From Dyella dinghuensis (lineage in GTDB: Bacteria > Pseudomonadota > Gammaproteobacteria > Xanthomonadales > Rhodanobacteraceae), in contig NZ_RYZR01000007.1 of NCBI RefSeq assembly GCF_003977615.1, positions 558,001 to 622,000 of the forward strand: a stretch of 64,000 nucleotides of DNA, read 5' to 3'. Within the stretch, counting starts at the first letter, position 1; every line of letters starts with the position of its first letter. The position numbers and the translations under genes are program-made. The notes beneath the pieces are model-generated. The model saw nothing but the letters and a program-made list of their open reading frames with translations. It had not been told where the DNA came from and did not search any database. Shown one piece after another: positions 35,835 through 44,282 of this stretch.

Positions 35835-36517
35835 GCCAGCGGCTCCAGCCGGCCTTCCTGCAGCTCGACACTACGCATGCACCGCTCTGCCAATTGCAGA
35901 TCGTGCGTGACCAGTACCAGCGTGGTGCCATGATCGCGATTCAACGCAAACATCAGATCGCAAACATGACGGCCCGTGCGGCGATCGAGATTGCCGGTGG
36001 GTTCGTCGGCGAACAAAACACGCGGGCTATGCACAAACGCGCGCGCAATCGCCACGCGTTGCTGTTCGCCACCGGATAACTGCGCAGGGTAGTGCTTGCG
36101 GCGGCCACTCAACTCGACGGCCTCCAGCGCCTCGCGCGCTCGTTCGCGTGCAGCCGGATTGCCTTCCAGTTCCAGCGGAAGCATCACGTTCTGTTCGGCA
36201 GTGAGCGCGGGCAGCAGATGAAACGACTGGAAAACGAAGCCGACCAGACGGCGGCGGATGTCCGCGCGGGCTTCTTCATCGAGCTGTTCCAGCGCATGAC
36301 CATCCAGCTGGATGCTGCCGCTCGTGGGCGTGTCCAGTCCGGCAAGCAGGCCCAGCAGCGTGGTCTTGCCCGATCCGGATGCACCGACGATGGCGAAGCT
36401 CTCGCCCGTGTTCACCTGCATGGCGACGTTGCTGAGGATATCCAGCCGCCCCTCGGGCCCGTTCACCGACTTGCTAACATCCCGAACTTCGAGGACCGGA
36501 CGAGAACCATCACTCAT
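35831..36517 (-). CDS. ABC transporter ATP-binding protein, LolD/YbbA type
   Basis: A 228-aa ATPase with Walker [12 protein letters not shown], the Q-loop ([12 protein letters not shown]), signature [14 protein letters not shown], Walker [13 protein letters not shown] and the switch His in VTHD. Its start codon (36515-36517, reverse strand) shares two bases with the tesA start codon (36516-36518), so both genes begin on the same CATG. A GGAAA ribosome-binding site lies 8 nt upstream, inside tesA. The pairing of YbbA/YbbP with divergent tesA is conserved in enterobacteria. Confidence 0.94.
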   Translation of the reverse strand: MSDGSRPVLEVRDVSKSVNGPEGRLDILSNVAMQVNTGESFAIVGASGSGKTTLLGLLAGLDTPTSGSIQLDGHALEQLDEEARADIRRRLVGFVFQSFHLLPALTAEQNVMLPLELEGNPAARERAREALEAVELSGRRKHYPAQLSGGEQQRVAIARAFVHSPRVLFADEPTGNLDRRTGRHVCDLMFALNRDHGTTLVLVTHDLQLAERCMRSVELQEGRLEPLA

Positions 36518-37139
36518 GCGTCGTTTCCTTTGTTTGCTTGTTTTGCTTTGCGGTATCGGCGCCCTGCACGCTGCACCGGCGAAAACGGCCGCGAAGACGG
36601 TCATCGTGCTGGGCGATTCACTGTCCGCCGCGCACAACATTCCGGTAGAAGCGGGTTGGGTGCATCTGCTGGAAGTACGTCTTAACGACATGGAGCCGGG
36701 CTGGACGGTCGTCAATGCCAGTATCAGCGGCGAGACCTCGCTGAGCGGCCGCAATCGCCTGCCGGGCCTGCTGGCGCAATACCACCCGCGCATCGTTGTC
36801 ATCGAACTGGGGGCGAATGACGGGCTCCAGGGGCTTCCTCTCCCGAACCTGCGGGACAACCTCACCGCGATGGTGGACGCCGCCCAGCACGCGGGCGCGA
36901 AGGTGCTGCTGCTGGGCATCGAGATGCCGGTGAACTACGGACCGCAGTACCGGGACGGCCTGCGGGCGATCTATGCCGATCTGGCCAGGGAAAAGCATAC
37001 GGCCTTGGTGCCCTTCCTGCTTGAAGGGGTGGCCCTGAGGCCCGAGCTGATGCAGGAGGACGGCCTGCACCCCATCGCCGCTGGAGAGCCAATTGTCCTG
37101 AACACTGTCTGGCCGCAACTTGAACCCTTGCTGCACTGA
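36516..37139 (+). CDS. tesA: Acyl-CoA thioesterase I / lysophospholipase (SGNH hydrolase)
   Basis: Periplasmic esterase of 207 aa. After a signal peptide ([19 protein letters not shown]) come the four SGNH blocks: VLGDSLSAAHN (nucleophile Ser), the Gly of block II in SISGETSLSG, GANDGLQG (Asn), and DGLHPIA (catalytic Asp and His). The frame is open for 204 bases upstream, inside the ABC gene on the opposite strand, but the signal peptide fixes the start at 36516. The ribosome-binding site is weak, so translation may be inefficient. Confidence 0.94.
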   Translation: MRRFLCLLVLLCGIGALHAAPAKTAAKTVIVLGDSLSAAHNIPVEAGWVHLLEVRLNDMEPGWTVVNASISGETSLSGRNRLPGLLAQYHPRIVVIELGANDGLQGLPLPNLRDNLTAMVDAAQHAGAKVLLLGIEMPVNYGPQYRDGLRAIYADLAREKHTALVPFLLEGVALRPELMQEDGLHPIAAGEPIVLNTVWPQLEPLLH

Positions 37140-37241
37140 GGAGCCGTCCACGGTTTCGTCCAGTGGAATTCACATCGTTCTTACTACCCCGGCCAGTAGC
37201 CTTTCACAAATGTGAAGATCACCGCAGTGACGAGGGCAATC

Positions 37242-37973
37242 ATGAGTTCAAGAGACGAACATGCCGGACTGATCCTTCTGGTCGAAGACAACCGCCAAAT
37301 CGCAGAGATGGTGGGTGAGTTCCTGGAACGCCGCGGCTACTCCGTTGATTTTGCTCAGGACGGCGTCAGTGGCCTGCACCTGGCAGTTTCCAATAGCTAC
37401 GACGTGGTGGTGCTGGACCTGATGCTTCCGGGCATCGACGGCCTGGACGTCTGCCGCAAGCTGCGCGGCGACGCGAAGAAATCCACCCCGGTGCTGATGC
37501 TGACCGCACGCGACACGCTGGAAGACAAACTGGTCGGCCTGGAAGCCGGCGCCGACGACTATCTGGTCAAGCCGTTCGAAGTACGCGAGCTCGAAGCACG
37601 CCTGCGTGCCTTGATCCGCCGCGACCGCCGCCAGGTCTCCAGCGAGGTACTGACGGTGGGCGACATGACGCTCGATACCGCGACCTTGCGTCTGACGCGC
37701 GGTGGTCAGGAGCTGACGGTCTCGCCGATCGGCCTGAAGCTGCTGGCGATCCTGATGCGCGAATCGCCGCGCGTCGTCAGCCGTCGCGATATCGAACGCG
37801 AAATCTGGGGCGATACGCTGCCCGATTCCGACACTCTGCGTTCCCACCTCTACAACCTGCGGCGCGTGATCGACAAACCCTTCGATCGGCCGCTGCTGCA
37901 TACCATTCACTCGGCGGGCTACCGTCTGGCGGATCTGGATGCGGAGACCACCGCAACAAGTCACATTGCTTAG
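37242..37973 (+). CDS. OmpR-family response regulator
   Basis: A 243-aa DNA-binding response regulator. The receiver has LLVEDN, the phospho-Asp D59 in VVVLDLMLPGIDG, the Thr in LMLTARD and the Lys in YLVKPFE. The winged-helix domain follows (LTVSPIGLKLLAILM, then VSRRDIEREIWGD and RSHLYNLRRVID). A GAGG ribosome-binding site precedes the ATG at 37242; the upstream GTG at 37212 is less likely. It forms a two-component pair with the next gene. The PFDRPLLHTIHSAGYRL ending resembles ColR-type regulators, but the exact orthologue is not certain. Confidence 0.9.
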   Translation: MSSRDEHAGLILLVEDNRQIAEMVGEFLERRGYSVDFAQDGVSGLHLAVSNSYDVVVLDLMLPGIDGLDVCRKLRGDAKKSTPVLMLTARDTLEDKLVGLEAGADDYLVKPFEVRELEARLRALIRRDRRQVSSEVLTVGDMTLDTATLRLTRGGQELTVSPIGLKLLAILMRESPRVVSRRDIEREIWGDTLPDSDTLRSHLYNLRRVIDKPFDRPLLHTIHSAGYRLADLDAETTATSHIA

Positions 37974-37997
37974 CCCCACAACCCAAAAAGCATTTCC

Positions 37998-38984
37998 ATG
38001 ACAACTAGGGGTGGTACAACTCGATCCGCCGCGCGCGTGCGCGGCGGCTTTCAACGCCGGTTGATGCTGATTTTCGGCATGCAACTCGTGGCGGTGGTCG
38101 TGGTTTGCCTGATGGGTTTCTACGACGTGGCTCCGTTTGGGGCTGTGCTGCTGGTGATCGTGATTGTCAGTGCGCTGGCTTGGCTCGCAGCCGAGCGCGT
38201 GTGGCGCCCAATAAGTTCGCTCGCGCATTTGATTGGCAGCTGGAGCGAAGGAAGCGGTGATCCTGAGGCGTTTCAGACGGATCGGCTATCGAACCGTACC
38301 GATCGTGATGTGGCCGCGCTCACACGCGGGTTTCATGCCTTCGCCAGCCGTATCGCCGGCTACAACGAACGTGAGCGCAACTTCACCCGCGACGCGAGCC
38401 ATGAACTGCGCAGCCCGCTCACCGTCATCAAAATGTCGACCGATATGCTGGCCGACGAATCGTCGCTCAGCGAATTCGGTCAGCGGTCCGTGCAGCGTAT
38501 CCGCCGCGCGTCACGCGAAATGGAAGCCTTGGTCGAAGCCTTGCTGATTCTGGCGCGCGAAGCCGACAACGGTCAGGGCGAACAGGATTTCGTAGTGAAC
38601 GACGTGCTGCGCGATGAACTGGTCGATGCGCGCGAGATGCTGCACGGTCATCCGGTCGAACTGAGGTTCGAGGAACCGGCAAAATTTGCGCTGCACGGTT
38701 CACCGCGCGTATTCGCCGTGCTGTGTTGGCAGTTGATTCGTCACGCAAGCCAATACACGGGACAAGGTACGGTGCTGGTGACCGTACTCCCAGGTGCGGT
38801 GAGCGTGTCGGCCAAGGCCGGTGCCGAAGAAGAGTCGGGTGGTCCCGGACAGCAGGGCTTCGAGTATGCGATTGCGCGGCGTATCAGCGAGCGCTTCGCG
38901 TGGCCGCTCGATTTGCACGTGCAGGGTGGCAACACCTACGTCGCGGAGATTCGTTTCCCGAATCCGATGCCTGTGCCGGCGTGA
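37998..38984 (+). CDS. Two-component sensor histidine kinase with a degenerate ATPase domain
   Basis: A 328-aa membrane sensor: two adjacent helices (about 22-42 and 45-66) with almost no periplasmic loop, a HAMP-like segment, and a canonical H-box (FTRDASHELRSPLTVIK, H135). The catalytic domain is unusual. The N-box reads WQLIRHASQYT, with Gln245 and His249 in place of the two Asn; no DxGxG motif is present (the region reads AGAEEESGG); and the G2 loop is GQQGFEYAIA instead of GxGLGLAIV. Reduced or absent kinase activity, or a mainly phosphatase role, is possible. Only 24 bp separate it from the regulator gene. Confidence 0.88.
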   Translation: MTTRGGTTRSAARVRGGFQRRLMLIFGMQLVAVVVVCLMGFYDVAPFGAVLLVIVIVSALAWLAAERVWRPISSLAHLIGSWSEGSGDPEAFQTDRLSNRTDRDVAALTRGFHAFASRIAGYNERERNFTRDASHELRSPLTVIKMSTDMLADESSLSEFGQRSVQRIRRASREMEALVEALLILAREADNGQGEQDFVVNDVLRDELVDAREMLHGHPVELRFEEPAKFALHGSPRVFAVLCWQLIRHASQYTGQGTVLVTVLPGAVSVSAKAGAEEESGGPGQQGFEYAIARRISERFAWPLDLHVQGGNTYVAEIRFPNPMPVPA

Positions 38985-38995
38985 TCCGCTTTTCA

Positions 38996-39135
38996 CTCCC
39001 TCTCCCCTGTGGGGAGAGGGCTGGGGTGAGGGGCGAATCTTGCGATGACGCATCCATGATCCGTCTCCGTGACCACCATTAACACGAGACTGACCCCTCA
39101 TCCGACCCTGCGGGCCACCTTCTCCCCGTAGGGGA
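38996..39135. repeat. GC-rich intergenic repeat (copy B of four)
   Basis: Two hairpins face each other: CTCCCCTGTGGGGAG followed by AGGGCTGGGGTGAGGGG at the left, and ACCCCTCATCC ... TTCTCCCCGTAGGGGAGAAG at the right. The sub-motifs CCCTCACCCCAG/CTGGGGTGAGGG mark the family. It separates the convergent histidine kinase and CoA-transferase genes and may end both transcripts. Confidence 0.75.
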
Positions 39136-39155
39136 GAAGGGAGTGATTCGAAACC

Positions 39156-40511
39156 TCACTGCAGCGATGCATGCACCTTGAATGCACAACCCGTCTTCGC
39201 CTTCACTTCATCCACCGTAACGCCTTCCTGCAGTTCGATCAGCGTCAGGCCTTTGCCTTTTTCCACTTCGAACACGCACAGGTCGGTGATGATCAGATCG
39301 ACGACTTGCTTGCCGGTCAGCGGCAGGTCGCATTCGTCCTTGATCTTCGGCGAACCGTCTTTCGCGGTGTGCTCCATCAGCACGACCACGCGCTTGACCC
39401 CGCTCACCAAATCCATGGCGCCACCGGGACCCTTCACCATCTTGCCGGGCACCATCCAGTTGGCCAGATCGCCGGTGCAGGACACTTCCAGGCCGCCAAG
39501 AATCGACAGGTCGATATGGCCGCCGCGAATCATCGCGAACGATTCGGCGCTGGAGAAATAGCTGGAACCGGGCAGGCTGGTGATGGTTTGCTTGCCGGCG
39601 TTGATCAGATCGGGATCGACATGTGCGTCGTCCGGGAACGGGCCGATCCCGAGCAAACCGTTTTCCGATTGCAGCGTCACATCGATATTCTCGGGAATGT
39701 AATTCGCCACCAGCGTCGGAATGCCGATGCCGAGATTGACGTAAAAGCCATCGCGCAATTCTTTCGCCGCGCGCTTGGCCATGGCGATGCGGATCGGACT
39801 TTCCTTGCCGGTGTTCGCACCTGCGATCGTGCGGAACTCGATGCGCTTTTCGTAGCTCGGACCTTGCAGGATGCGATCGACATAAATGCCAGGCAGATGG
39901 ATTTCATCCGCGCCGAGTACGCCTACGTCAACAAGTTCTTCTACTTCAGCGATACAGACCTTGCCGCAGGTCGCAATCATCGGGTTGAAGTTACGCGCGG
40001 TCTTGTGGAAGACGAGGTTACCGAGCATGTCGCCCTTCCACGCCTTGACGATGGAAACGTCGGCATGGATCGCTTCTTCCAGCACATACTCCTTGTCACC
40101 GAACTTCTTCGTTTCCTTGCCGTCGGCAAGCTTGGTGCCGAACGCGGTGCGCGTATAGAAGCCGGGAATGCCCGCGCCGCCTGCGCGCAGCTTTTCTGCC
40201 AGGGTACCCTGCGGCACCAGATGCAGTTCCAATTCACCCGCCAGCACCTGGCGCTCGAATTCCTTGTTCTCGCCCACGTAGGAGGCGTACACGCGCTTGA
40301 CCTGACGCGTCTTCAGCAACGGACCCATGCCGAAATCATCCACGCCAGCATTGTTGCCGACGATCGTCAAATCCTTCGTGCCTGCTTCAAGCAACGCGCC
40401 GATCAGGTTTTCCGGAATGCCGCAAAGACCGAAACCGCCTGCCGCGATAGTCATGCCATCGAACAGAACACCTTCCAGAGCCTGCGCAGCGCTTGCATAA
40501 ACCTTGTCCAT
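39156..40511 (-). CDS. Succinyl-CoA:3-ketoacid CoA-transferase, fused alpha-beta chain
   Basis: A 451-aa enzyme transferring CoA between succinyl-CoA and acetoacetate. The first 225 residues match the alpha subunit ([41 protein letters not shown]); the rest matches the beta subunit ([18 protein letters not shown], catalytic Glu E283 in [25 protein letters not shown]). Most bacteria encode these as separate scoA and scoB genes; here one chain carries both, as in mitochondria, joined by [10 protein letters not shown]. Single-gene unit; the ATG at 40509-40511 is chosen over an upstream in-frame start. Confidence 0.93.
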   Translation of the reverse strand: MDKVYASAAQALEGVLFDGMTIAAGGFGLCGIPENLIGALLEAGTKDLTIVGNNAGVDDFGMGPLLKTRQVKRVYASYVGENKEFERQVLAGELELHLVPQGTLAEKLRAGGAGIPGFYTRTAFGTKLADGKETKKFGDKEYVLEEAIHADVSIVKAWKGDMLGNLVFHKTARNFNPMIATCGKVCIAEVEELVDVGVLGADEIHLPGIYVDRILQGPSYEKRIEFRTIAGANTGKESPIRIAMAKRAAKELRDGFYVNLGIGIPTLVANYIPENIDVTLQSENGLLGIGPFPDDAHVDPDLINAGKQTITSLPGSSYFSSAESFAMIRGGHIDLSILGGLEVSCTGDLANWMVPGKMVKGPGGAMDLVSGVKRVVVLMEHTAKDGSPKIKDECDLPLTGKQVVDLIITDLCVFEVEKGKGLTLIELQEGVTVDEVKAKTGCAFKVHASLQ

Positions 40512-40660
40512 GAGTGGGCCTTTCGTGCGGGGAGGGACAGCTGCATAGGATACGACGAAACGCAGCGGCCTCATGTCGTGCGTAGATGAGTGGTAAGGGG
40601 CAGGGTGGATTCATGCCTCAGATCGTCATATCAGCTTGCGGAGCATTCCCGTGTGAGCAA

Positions 40661-40697
40661 GAAAAAAGCCCATAGGAGCGATCCCATGGGCTTGTTT
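40661..40697 (-). terminator. Rho-independent terminator of the beta-helix protein gene
   Basis: Read on the minus strand, an AAGCCCAT/ATGGGCTT stem is followed by a run of six T, 21 bp after the stop at 40718. The stem is perfect for eight pairs around a 12-nt loop. Confidence 0.85.
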
Positions 40698-40717
40698 AAA
40701 TCATCTGGATTTAATGC

Positions 40718-41617
40718 TTATTGCACGACTAGTTTAGTCGTAGGAGTACCCGGCGTAGAGTTACCCGCCATGCGGTTGTTGCCGCCCGACGCGAGGACGC
40801 CACCGCCAGACCCAATGCCAACGCCATTGTTAAAGAAGCCTACATCTGAAAAGCTGACCATCGCTCCGGACTTTGCATCGACCGCGGTGCCTTCTTCGGA
40901 GAACACACTGCTCTGCACGTCGATGCTGCCCGATTCGGCCAAAGCGCCATCGGTCGTGTTGTTCTGCAAGCTTGAGTGCGTTACATCGATGTGTCCGCGT
41001 CTTGTATCAAGCCCAACGGCTGCGCCTTGAATCGTGACGTTGTTCAAAAGGGCGGTCACGGGTGCAGGTCCTGAAGTGCCATCGACAAGCACGCCATCAG
41101 CGCCCCCAACCATCGTGGTGTCTTCCAGAACAACGTGGACCGCCGTCGACATGTTGAGCTCAACGTTTGCCTGGCTAAAGCCTTCAAAGGTGCAATGCTG
41201 AATAATCACATTGCCCGCGCTCAGAATGTCTACGCCATCCAGTCCCGGTGTTGGAGCGCCGATGCCGTTAAATGCCAAGTTGCGCAGGATCACGGTATCG
41301 GTAGACCCTGCCGCAACGGTAAAGCCATTTGTTCCGGCAACCAATACGCCAGCCAAATTACCGCCACCGTCGATAGTGATGGCCTTGGTAATGGTTAGCG
41401 CGCCAAAGCCACCCGGGTCCAATACATCGATTTCGCCGCTTGCGGCAGTTTTGGCAATGGCCCCTGCGAACGTCTTGCAAGGCGCAGTACGGCTGCATGG
41501 GTTGGCGTCGTCACCAACACCCGAGACCCAGGTTCGCGTTGCTTGTGCGTGGGCAGTCGTTGTGAAAACGACGGCCAGCACGAGTGTAGATAAAAGCAAT
41601 TTCAAAAGTCGTTTCAT
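40718..41617 (-). CDS. Secreted right-handed beta-helix repeat protein
   Basis: A 299-aa protein with a signal peptide (MKRLLKLLLSTLVLAVVFTT, cut near AHA). The mature part starts RTWVSGVGDDANPCSRTAPC, a conserved opening with paired Cys, then successive strands (ITIDGGGNLAGV, VILRNLAFNG, VIIQHCTFEGF, ALLNNVTIQG, IDVTHSSLQNN, IDVQSSVFSEEG, VSFSDVGFFNN) that give the parallel beta-helix pattern. The opening is shared by many uncharacterised proteobacterial beta-helix proteins. No polysaccharide-lyase active site is evident. AAGGGGAAG is the ribosome-binding site. Confidence 0.85.
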   Translation of the reverse strand: MKRLLKLLLSTLVLAVVFTTTAHAQATRTWVSGVGDDANPCSRTAPCKTFAGAIAKTAASGEIDVLDPGGFGALTITKAITIDGGGNLAGVLVAGTNGFTVAAGSTDTVILRNLAFNGIGAPTPGLDGVDILSAGNVIIQHCTFEGFSQANVELNMSTAVHVVLEDTTMVGGADGVLVDGTSGPAPVTALLNNVTIQGAAVGLDTRRGHIDVTHSSLQNNTTDGALAESGSIDVQSSVFSEEGTAVDAKSGAMVSFSDVGFFNNGVGIGSGGGVLASGGNNRMAGNSTPGTPTTKLVVQ

Positions 41618-42143
41618 CGCACTTCCCCTTATTGGCAAGAAACGTTAGCGCACACGATGCCTGACCCTGCAGCAGGTCCAATGAGCTTCACGACAGGCAT
41701 CCCCCTTCGGTGCAGGAGCTCTGCACCGTCACTTTAAGAATAACCGAAATTATGTGACGAGCGTCACGTTAGAGTGCTTGCACGGCGTCGTCGCGCAGAA
41801 CCGTTGCTTCTGGCTTTTCACGGCCATAAAAGCTGTCGCGACAAGGAGTTGGCGCCAGGGCTTGTCACGTCTTCGTCACGCTGAGGATGGCGGCGGTTCG
41901 TTGTCGGTCTTAACCGCAGATCGGCGTCGAACGGATGCTTGCCGTGCTGCGGTTCGGTGCGGAAGAGATGCAGAGAGCCCACGTATGCATTGGCCTGCTT
42001 CATGGCCACATACGCCGCGCAAGGCGTATCAGTACATTCTGGGGGCAACTGGCCGGCCCTATCTGCCATTGAGCACGAGCGCTTGACTTATAACGTTTAC
42101 GTACGTAAACATAATTACGCTTACACATGTAAACGGTGGCGTC
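41618..42143. other. Intergenic region upstream of blaI-like gene
   Basis: About 525 bp without a supported gene. A perfect 8-bp hairpin (CGGTGCAG-GAGCT-CTGCACCG) lies at 41708-41728. A 110-codon frame at 41754-42086 has atypical composition and no recognisable features, so it is not called. The right end holds the operators described separately. Confidence 0.5.
42083..42132 (+). promoter_or_regulatory. Candidate BlaI-type operators and promoter
   Basis: Two dyads lie just before the blaI-like gene: GTTTACGTACGTAAAC (42095-42110, perfect 16-bp palindrome) and TTACACATGTAA (42121-42132), which contains the TACA-NN-TGTA core recognised by BlaI/MecI/CopY repressors. Their centres are 24 bp apart. 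A -35-like TTGACT (42083-42088) and -10-like TAAACA (42106-42111) or CATAAT (42110-42115) overlap the first dyad, consistent with autorepression. ATG follows at 42144. Confidence 0.7.
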
Positions 42144-42515
42144 ATGGCAATAAGCGAAGCGGAGGCGGTGATCATGGAAGTGCTGTGGCGGCAGGCGCCT
42201 CGTACCGCCGAGGAAATCCTCGCCGAGGTGGGCTCGCAGCAGGATTGGCAGGAAGGAACCGTCAAATCCCTGCTCAATCGCCTGCTGACCAAGAAAGCCG
42301 TGAAGGCCGAGCGTGAAGGGCGGCGCTATCTATACTCGCCGCGTCTGACGCGCGAGCAATACGTGTCGCAGGAAAGCAAAGGCTTGCTCGATCGATTGTT
42401 CGAAGGCCGCGTCGCGCCGCTGGTCGCGCACTTCTCCGAGCAGCGCAAATTGACGAAGAAAGACATCGCCGAGCTGCGCAAGCTGCTGGAGGAGCTTGAC
42501 GATGAACAGCATTGA
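42144..42515 (+). CDS. BlaI/MecI/CopY-family transcriptional repressor
   Basis: A 123-aa winged-helix repressor: ISEAEAVIMEVLW at the start, RTAEEILAEVGSQQDW, then GTVKSLLNRLLTKKAV (recognition helix) and GRRYLYSPRLTREQYV, followed by a dimerisation segment (ESKGLLDRLFEGRVAPLVAHF). Members are inactivated by proteolysis by a BlaR1/MecR1 partner, and a M56 protease gene overlaps this one by 14 bp. The usual regulated function in related bacteria is a beta-lactamase, but none is adjacent here. Confidence 0.92.
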   Translation: MAISEAEAVIMEVLWRQAPRTAEEILAEVGSQQDWQEGTVKSLLNRLLTKKAVKAEREGRRYLYSPRLTREQYVSQESKGLLDRLFEGRVAPLVAHFSEQRKLTKKDIAELRKLLEELDDEQH

Positions 42516-44217
42516 TCATCTCGTGACGGCTTATTCCGAACGGGCGTGGTTTGGGTTGCTTGCTTTTACCGCAGCGATATTAGTTGTGCTGTTGCTGCGT
42601 AAACCGTGCCGGCGTTTGTTCGGACCGCTAAGTGCGTTCCAGCTATGGTTACTCCCAGCGGTGGCGATGCTTGTGAGTCAGCTGCCACATAAGGCGGCTC
42701 TGCAGTTTGTCGAGCTGTCGCAGGCTACACAGGCGTTCGCGCCTCCAAACGTGCTCATGCCAACGCATGGCGGCGCAACCCTGGATTGGCGCGAAATCGC
42801 GCTAACGATATGGATTGTTGGTGCACTGGTCAGGTCGTTTTCTTCCGGGCGGAAGCAGTCGCACTATCGCCGCCGCCTGAAGAATGCCGTTGCGCTTGAC
42901 TTGGGCACATCAGAATGGCCCGTGGTGCAAGCGACAAATGCCGATGTTGGACCCGCGCTGGTGGGTACATGGAAAGCATGCATCGTGTTGCCCGCGGACT
43001 TTCAGAATCGCTATGACGCGACTGAGCGCGCATTGATTTTCGCTCATGAAACCATGCATGCGCGTCGACGCGACAATTGGTGGTCGCTGTTGGCGGAAAT
43101 AGTCATCGCGGTATTTTGGTTTCATCCATTGGCGTGGCTTTCCCTGGTGGCATTTCATCACGATCAGGAATTGGCCTGCGATGCCGCTGTTCTGAGAGAA
43201 CACAGTGCGCACCGCCGCGCTTACGCGAACGCCATGTTGAAAACGCAGGCCGGCGTTGTTCCGCTACCCGTCGGTTGCAGTTGGACCTCACGACATCCAC
43301 TCACGGAGCGAATCAGCATGTTGAAGCAGCCCACGCCAGGAAATGTGATGCGTCGTATGTTTTACCTCGTCACCGGTGTTTTGACTTGTGCGGTTTCGCT
43401 TGCGGTTTACGCGGGGAGTTCGGGTGCGCCGACGGCTGTGCTGGCGAGTGAGTTGCAGCTCAATATGTCGGTAGCGTTTCATTCCGAGAATGCCAAGGAA
43501 ACCATTAGCGACAAGGCGAACCTCGCGCTGTGCGTAAAGCCGGGTGAAAAGGGAATCATCAACGGCCACGGCTGGACATTGGATGCCATTGCCACGCCAG
43601 GAGCCGATGGCATCGACACACTTGTGAATGTGACGAATGCTCATGGTCAGCCCGTGGGAGCGCCGATCACCTTGAGGGGACAGCTCGGCGATCTGGTTTC
43701 AGGGAAAGGAGCGGCCAAGGATGACAATGGTTTCTACACACTGCAGTTGGCGACCGTGGCGGGATGTCCTGCGCGCGCCGGTGCTGTTGCAGCTCACGCA
43801 GGAAAAGTGAACGACACATCCGTACACGTTGTCGGAACAGCCCCTTCTTCAACCGAGTCTGGCGCTCTTTACACGCTCAACGTCAACGTTGCGTTCGATG
43901 ACAAACCCGCGCAGACGCACATGAAGCTGTGCCTCAAGTCGGGCGAGCCATTAGAAGCCTCGCTAGCTAGCGGCATGAGCGATGGCGTGCCACCGTGGAA
44001 GGCGAGTTTCAGCGTCCATCCGGTCGACCAGGGATTGATGGAGATTCAAGGTTCGTTGCGTGGCGGCACACTAACTGCAGCAACGCACCCGGTCATCCAA
44101 ACGAAACTTGGACAGCAGGCGACGGTGATGATCGGCAATCGAACGATGGCTGCACCCGGTCAGGCGGCCTCCGCGCAGACAATCAAAATCGATTTGCTGC
44201 CGACGGCAGGTTGTTGA
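42502..44217 (+). CDS. BlaR1-like M56 membrane metallopeptidase with a non-PBP C-terminal region
   Basis: A 571-aa protein. The membrane protease part (about 1-300) has several helices and the zinc motif HETMH at residues 182-186, with the third ligand region QELACDAAVL downstream. A further helix (about 280-300) leads to the periplasm. Classical BlaR1 ends in a penicillin-binding domain with SxxK; here residues about 315-571 show no SxxK/KTG pattern, but two related units of about 100-120 residues (NMSVAFHSENAKET ... ALCVKPGE, and LNVNVAFDDKPAQT ... KLCLKSGE). It may sense something other than beta-lactams. ATG 42502 follows GGAGGAG. Confidence 0.88.
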   Translation: MNSIDHLVTAYSERAWFGLLAFTAAILVVLLLRKPCRRLFGPLSAFQLWLLPAVAMLVSQLPHKAALQFVELSQATQAFAPPNVLMPTHGGATLDWREIALTIWIVGALVRSFSSGRKQSHYRRRLKNAVALDLGTSEWPVVQATNADVGPALVGTWKACIVLPADFQNRYDATERALIFAHETMHARRRDNWWSLLAEIVIAVFWFHPLAWLSLVAFHHDQELACDAAVLREHSAHRRAYANAMLKTQAGVVPLPVGCSWTSRHPLTERISMLKQPTPGNVMRRMFYLVTGVLTCAVSLAVYAGSSGAPTAVLASELQLNMSVAFHSENAKETISDKANLALCVKPGEKGIINGHGWTLDAIATPGADGIDTLVNVTNAHGQPVGAPITLRGQLGDLVSGKGAAKDDNGFYTLQLATVAGCPARAGAVAAHAGKVNDTSVHVVGTAPSSTESGALYTLNVNVAFDDKPAQTHMKLCLKSGEPLEASLASGMSDGVPPWKASFSVHPVDQGLMEIQGSLRGGTLTAATHPVIQTKLGQQATVMIGNRTMAAPGQAASAQTIKIDLLPTAGC

Positions 44218-44282
44218 TGCCATACGGCTGAGCACGGCGGGGCGGGTGGGTATACTTCCACCACGTATCCAAGAGGTGCCAC

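Noticed and set aside
39171-40589. 472-codon open frame antisense to the CoA-transferase gene
   Set aside because: Typical GC-rich shadow frame; its translation has no family features, and the reverse strand is a complete enzyme.
41754-42086. 110-codon frame upstream of the blaI-like gene
   Set aside because: No ribosome-binding site, unlike codon usage, no recognisable motif; more likely regulatory or non-functional DNA.
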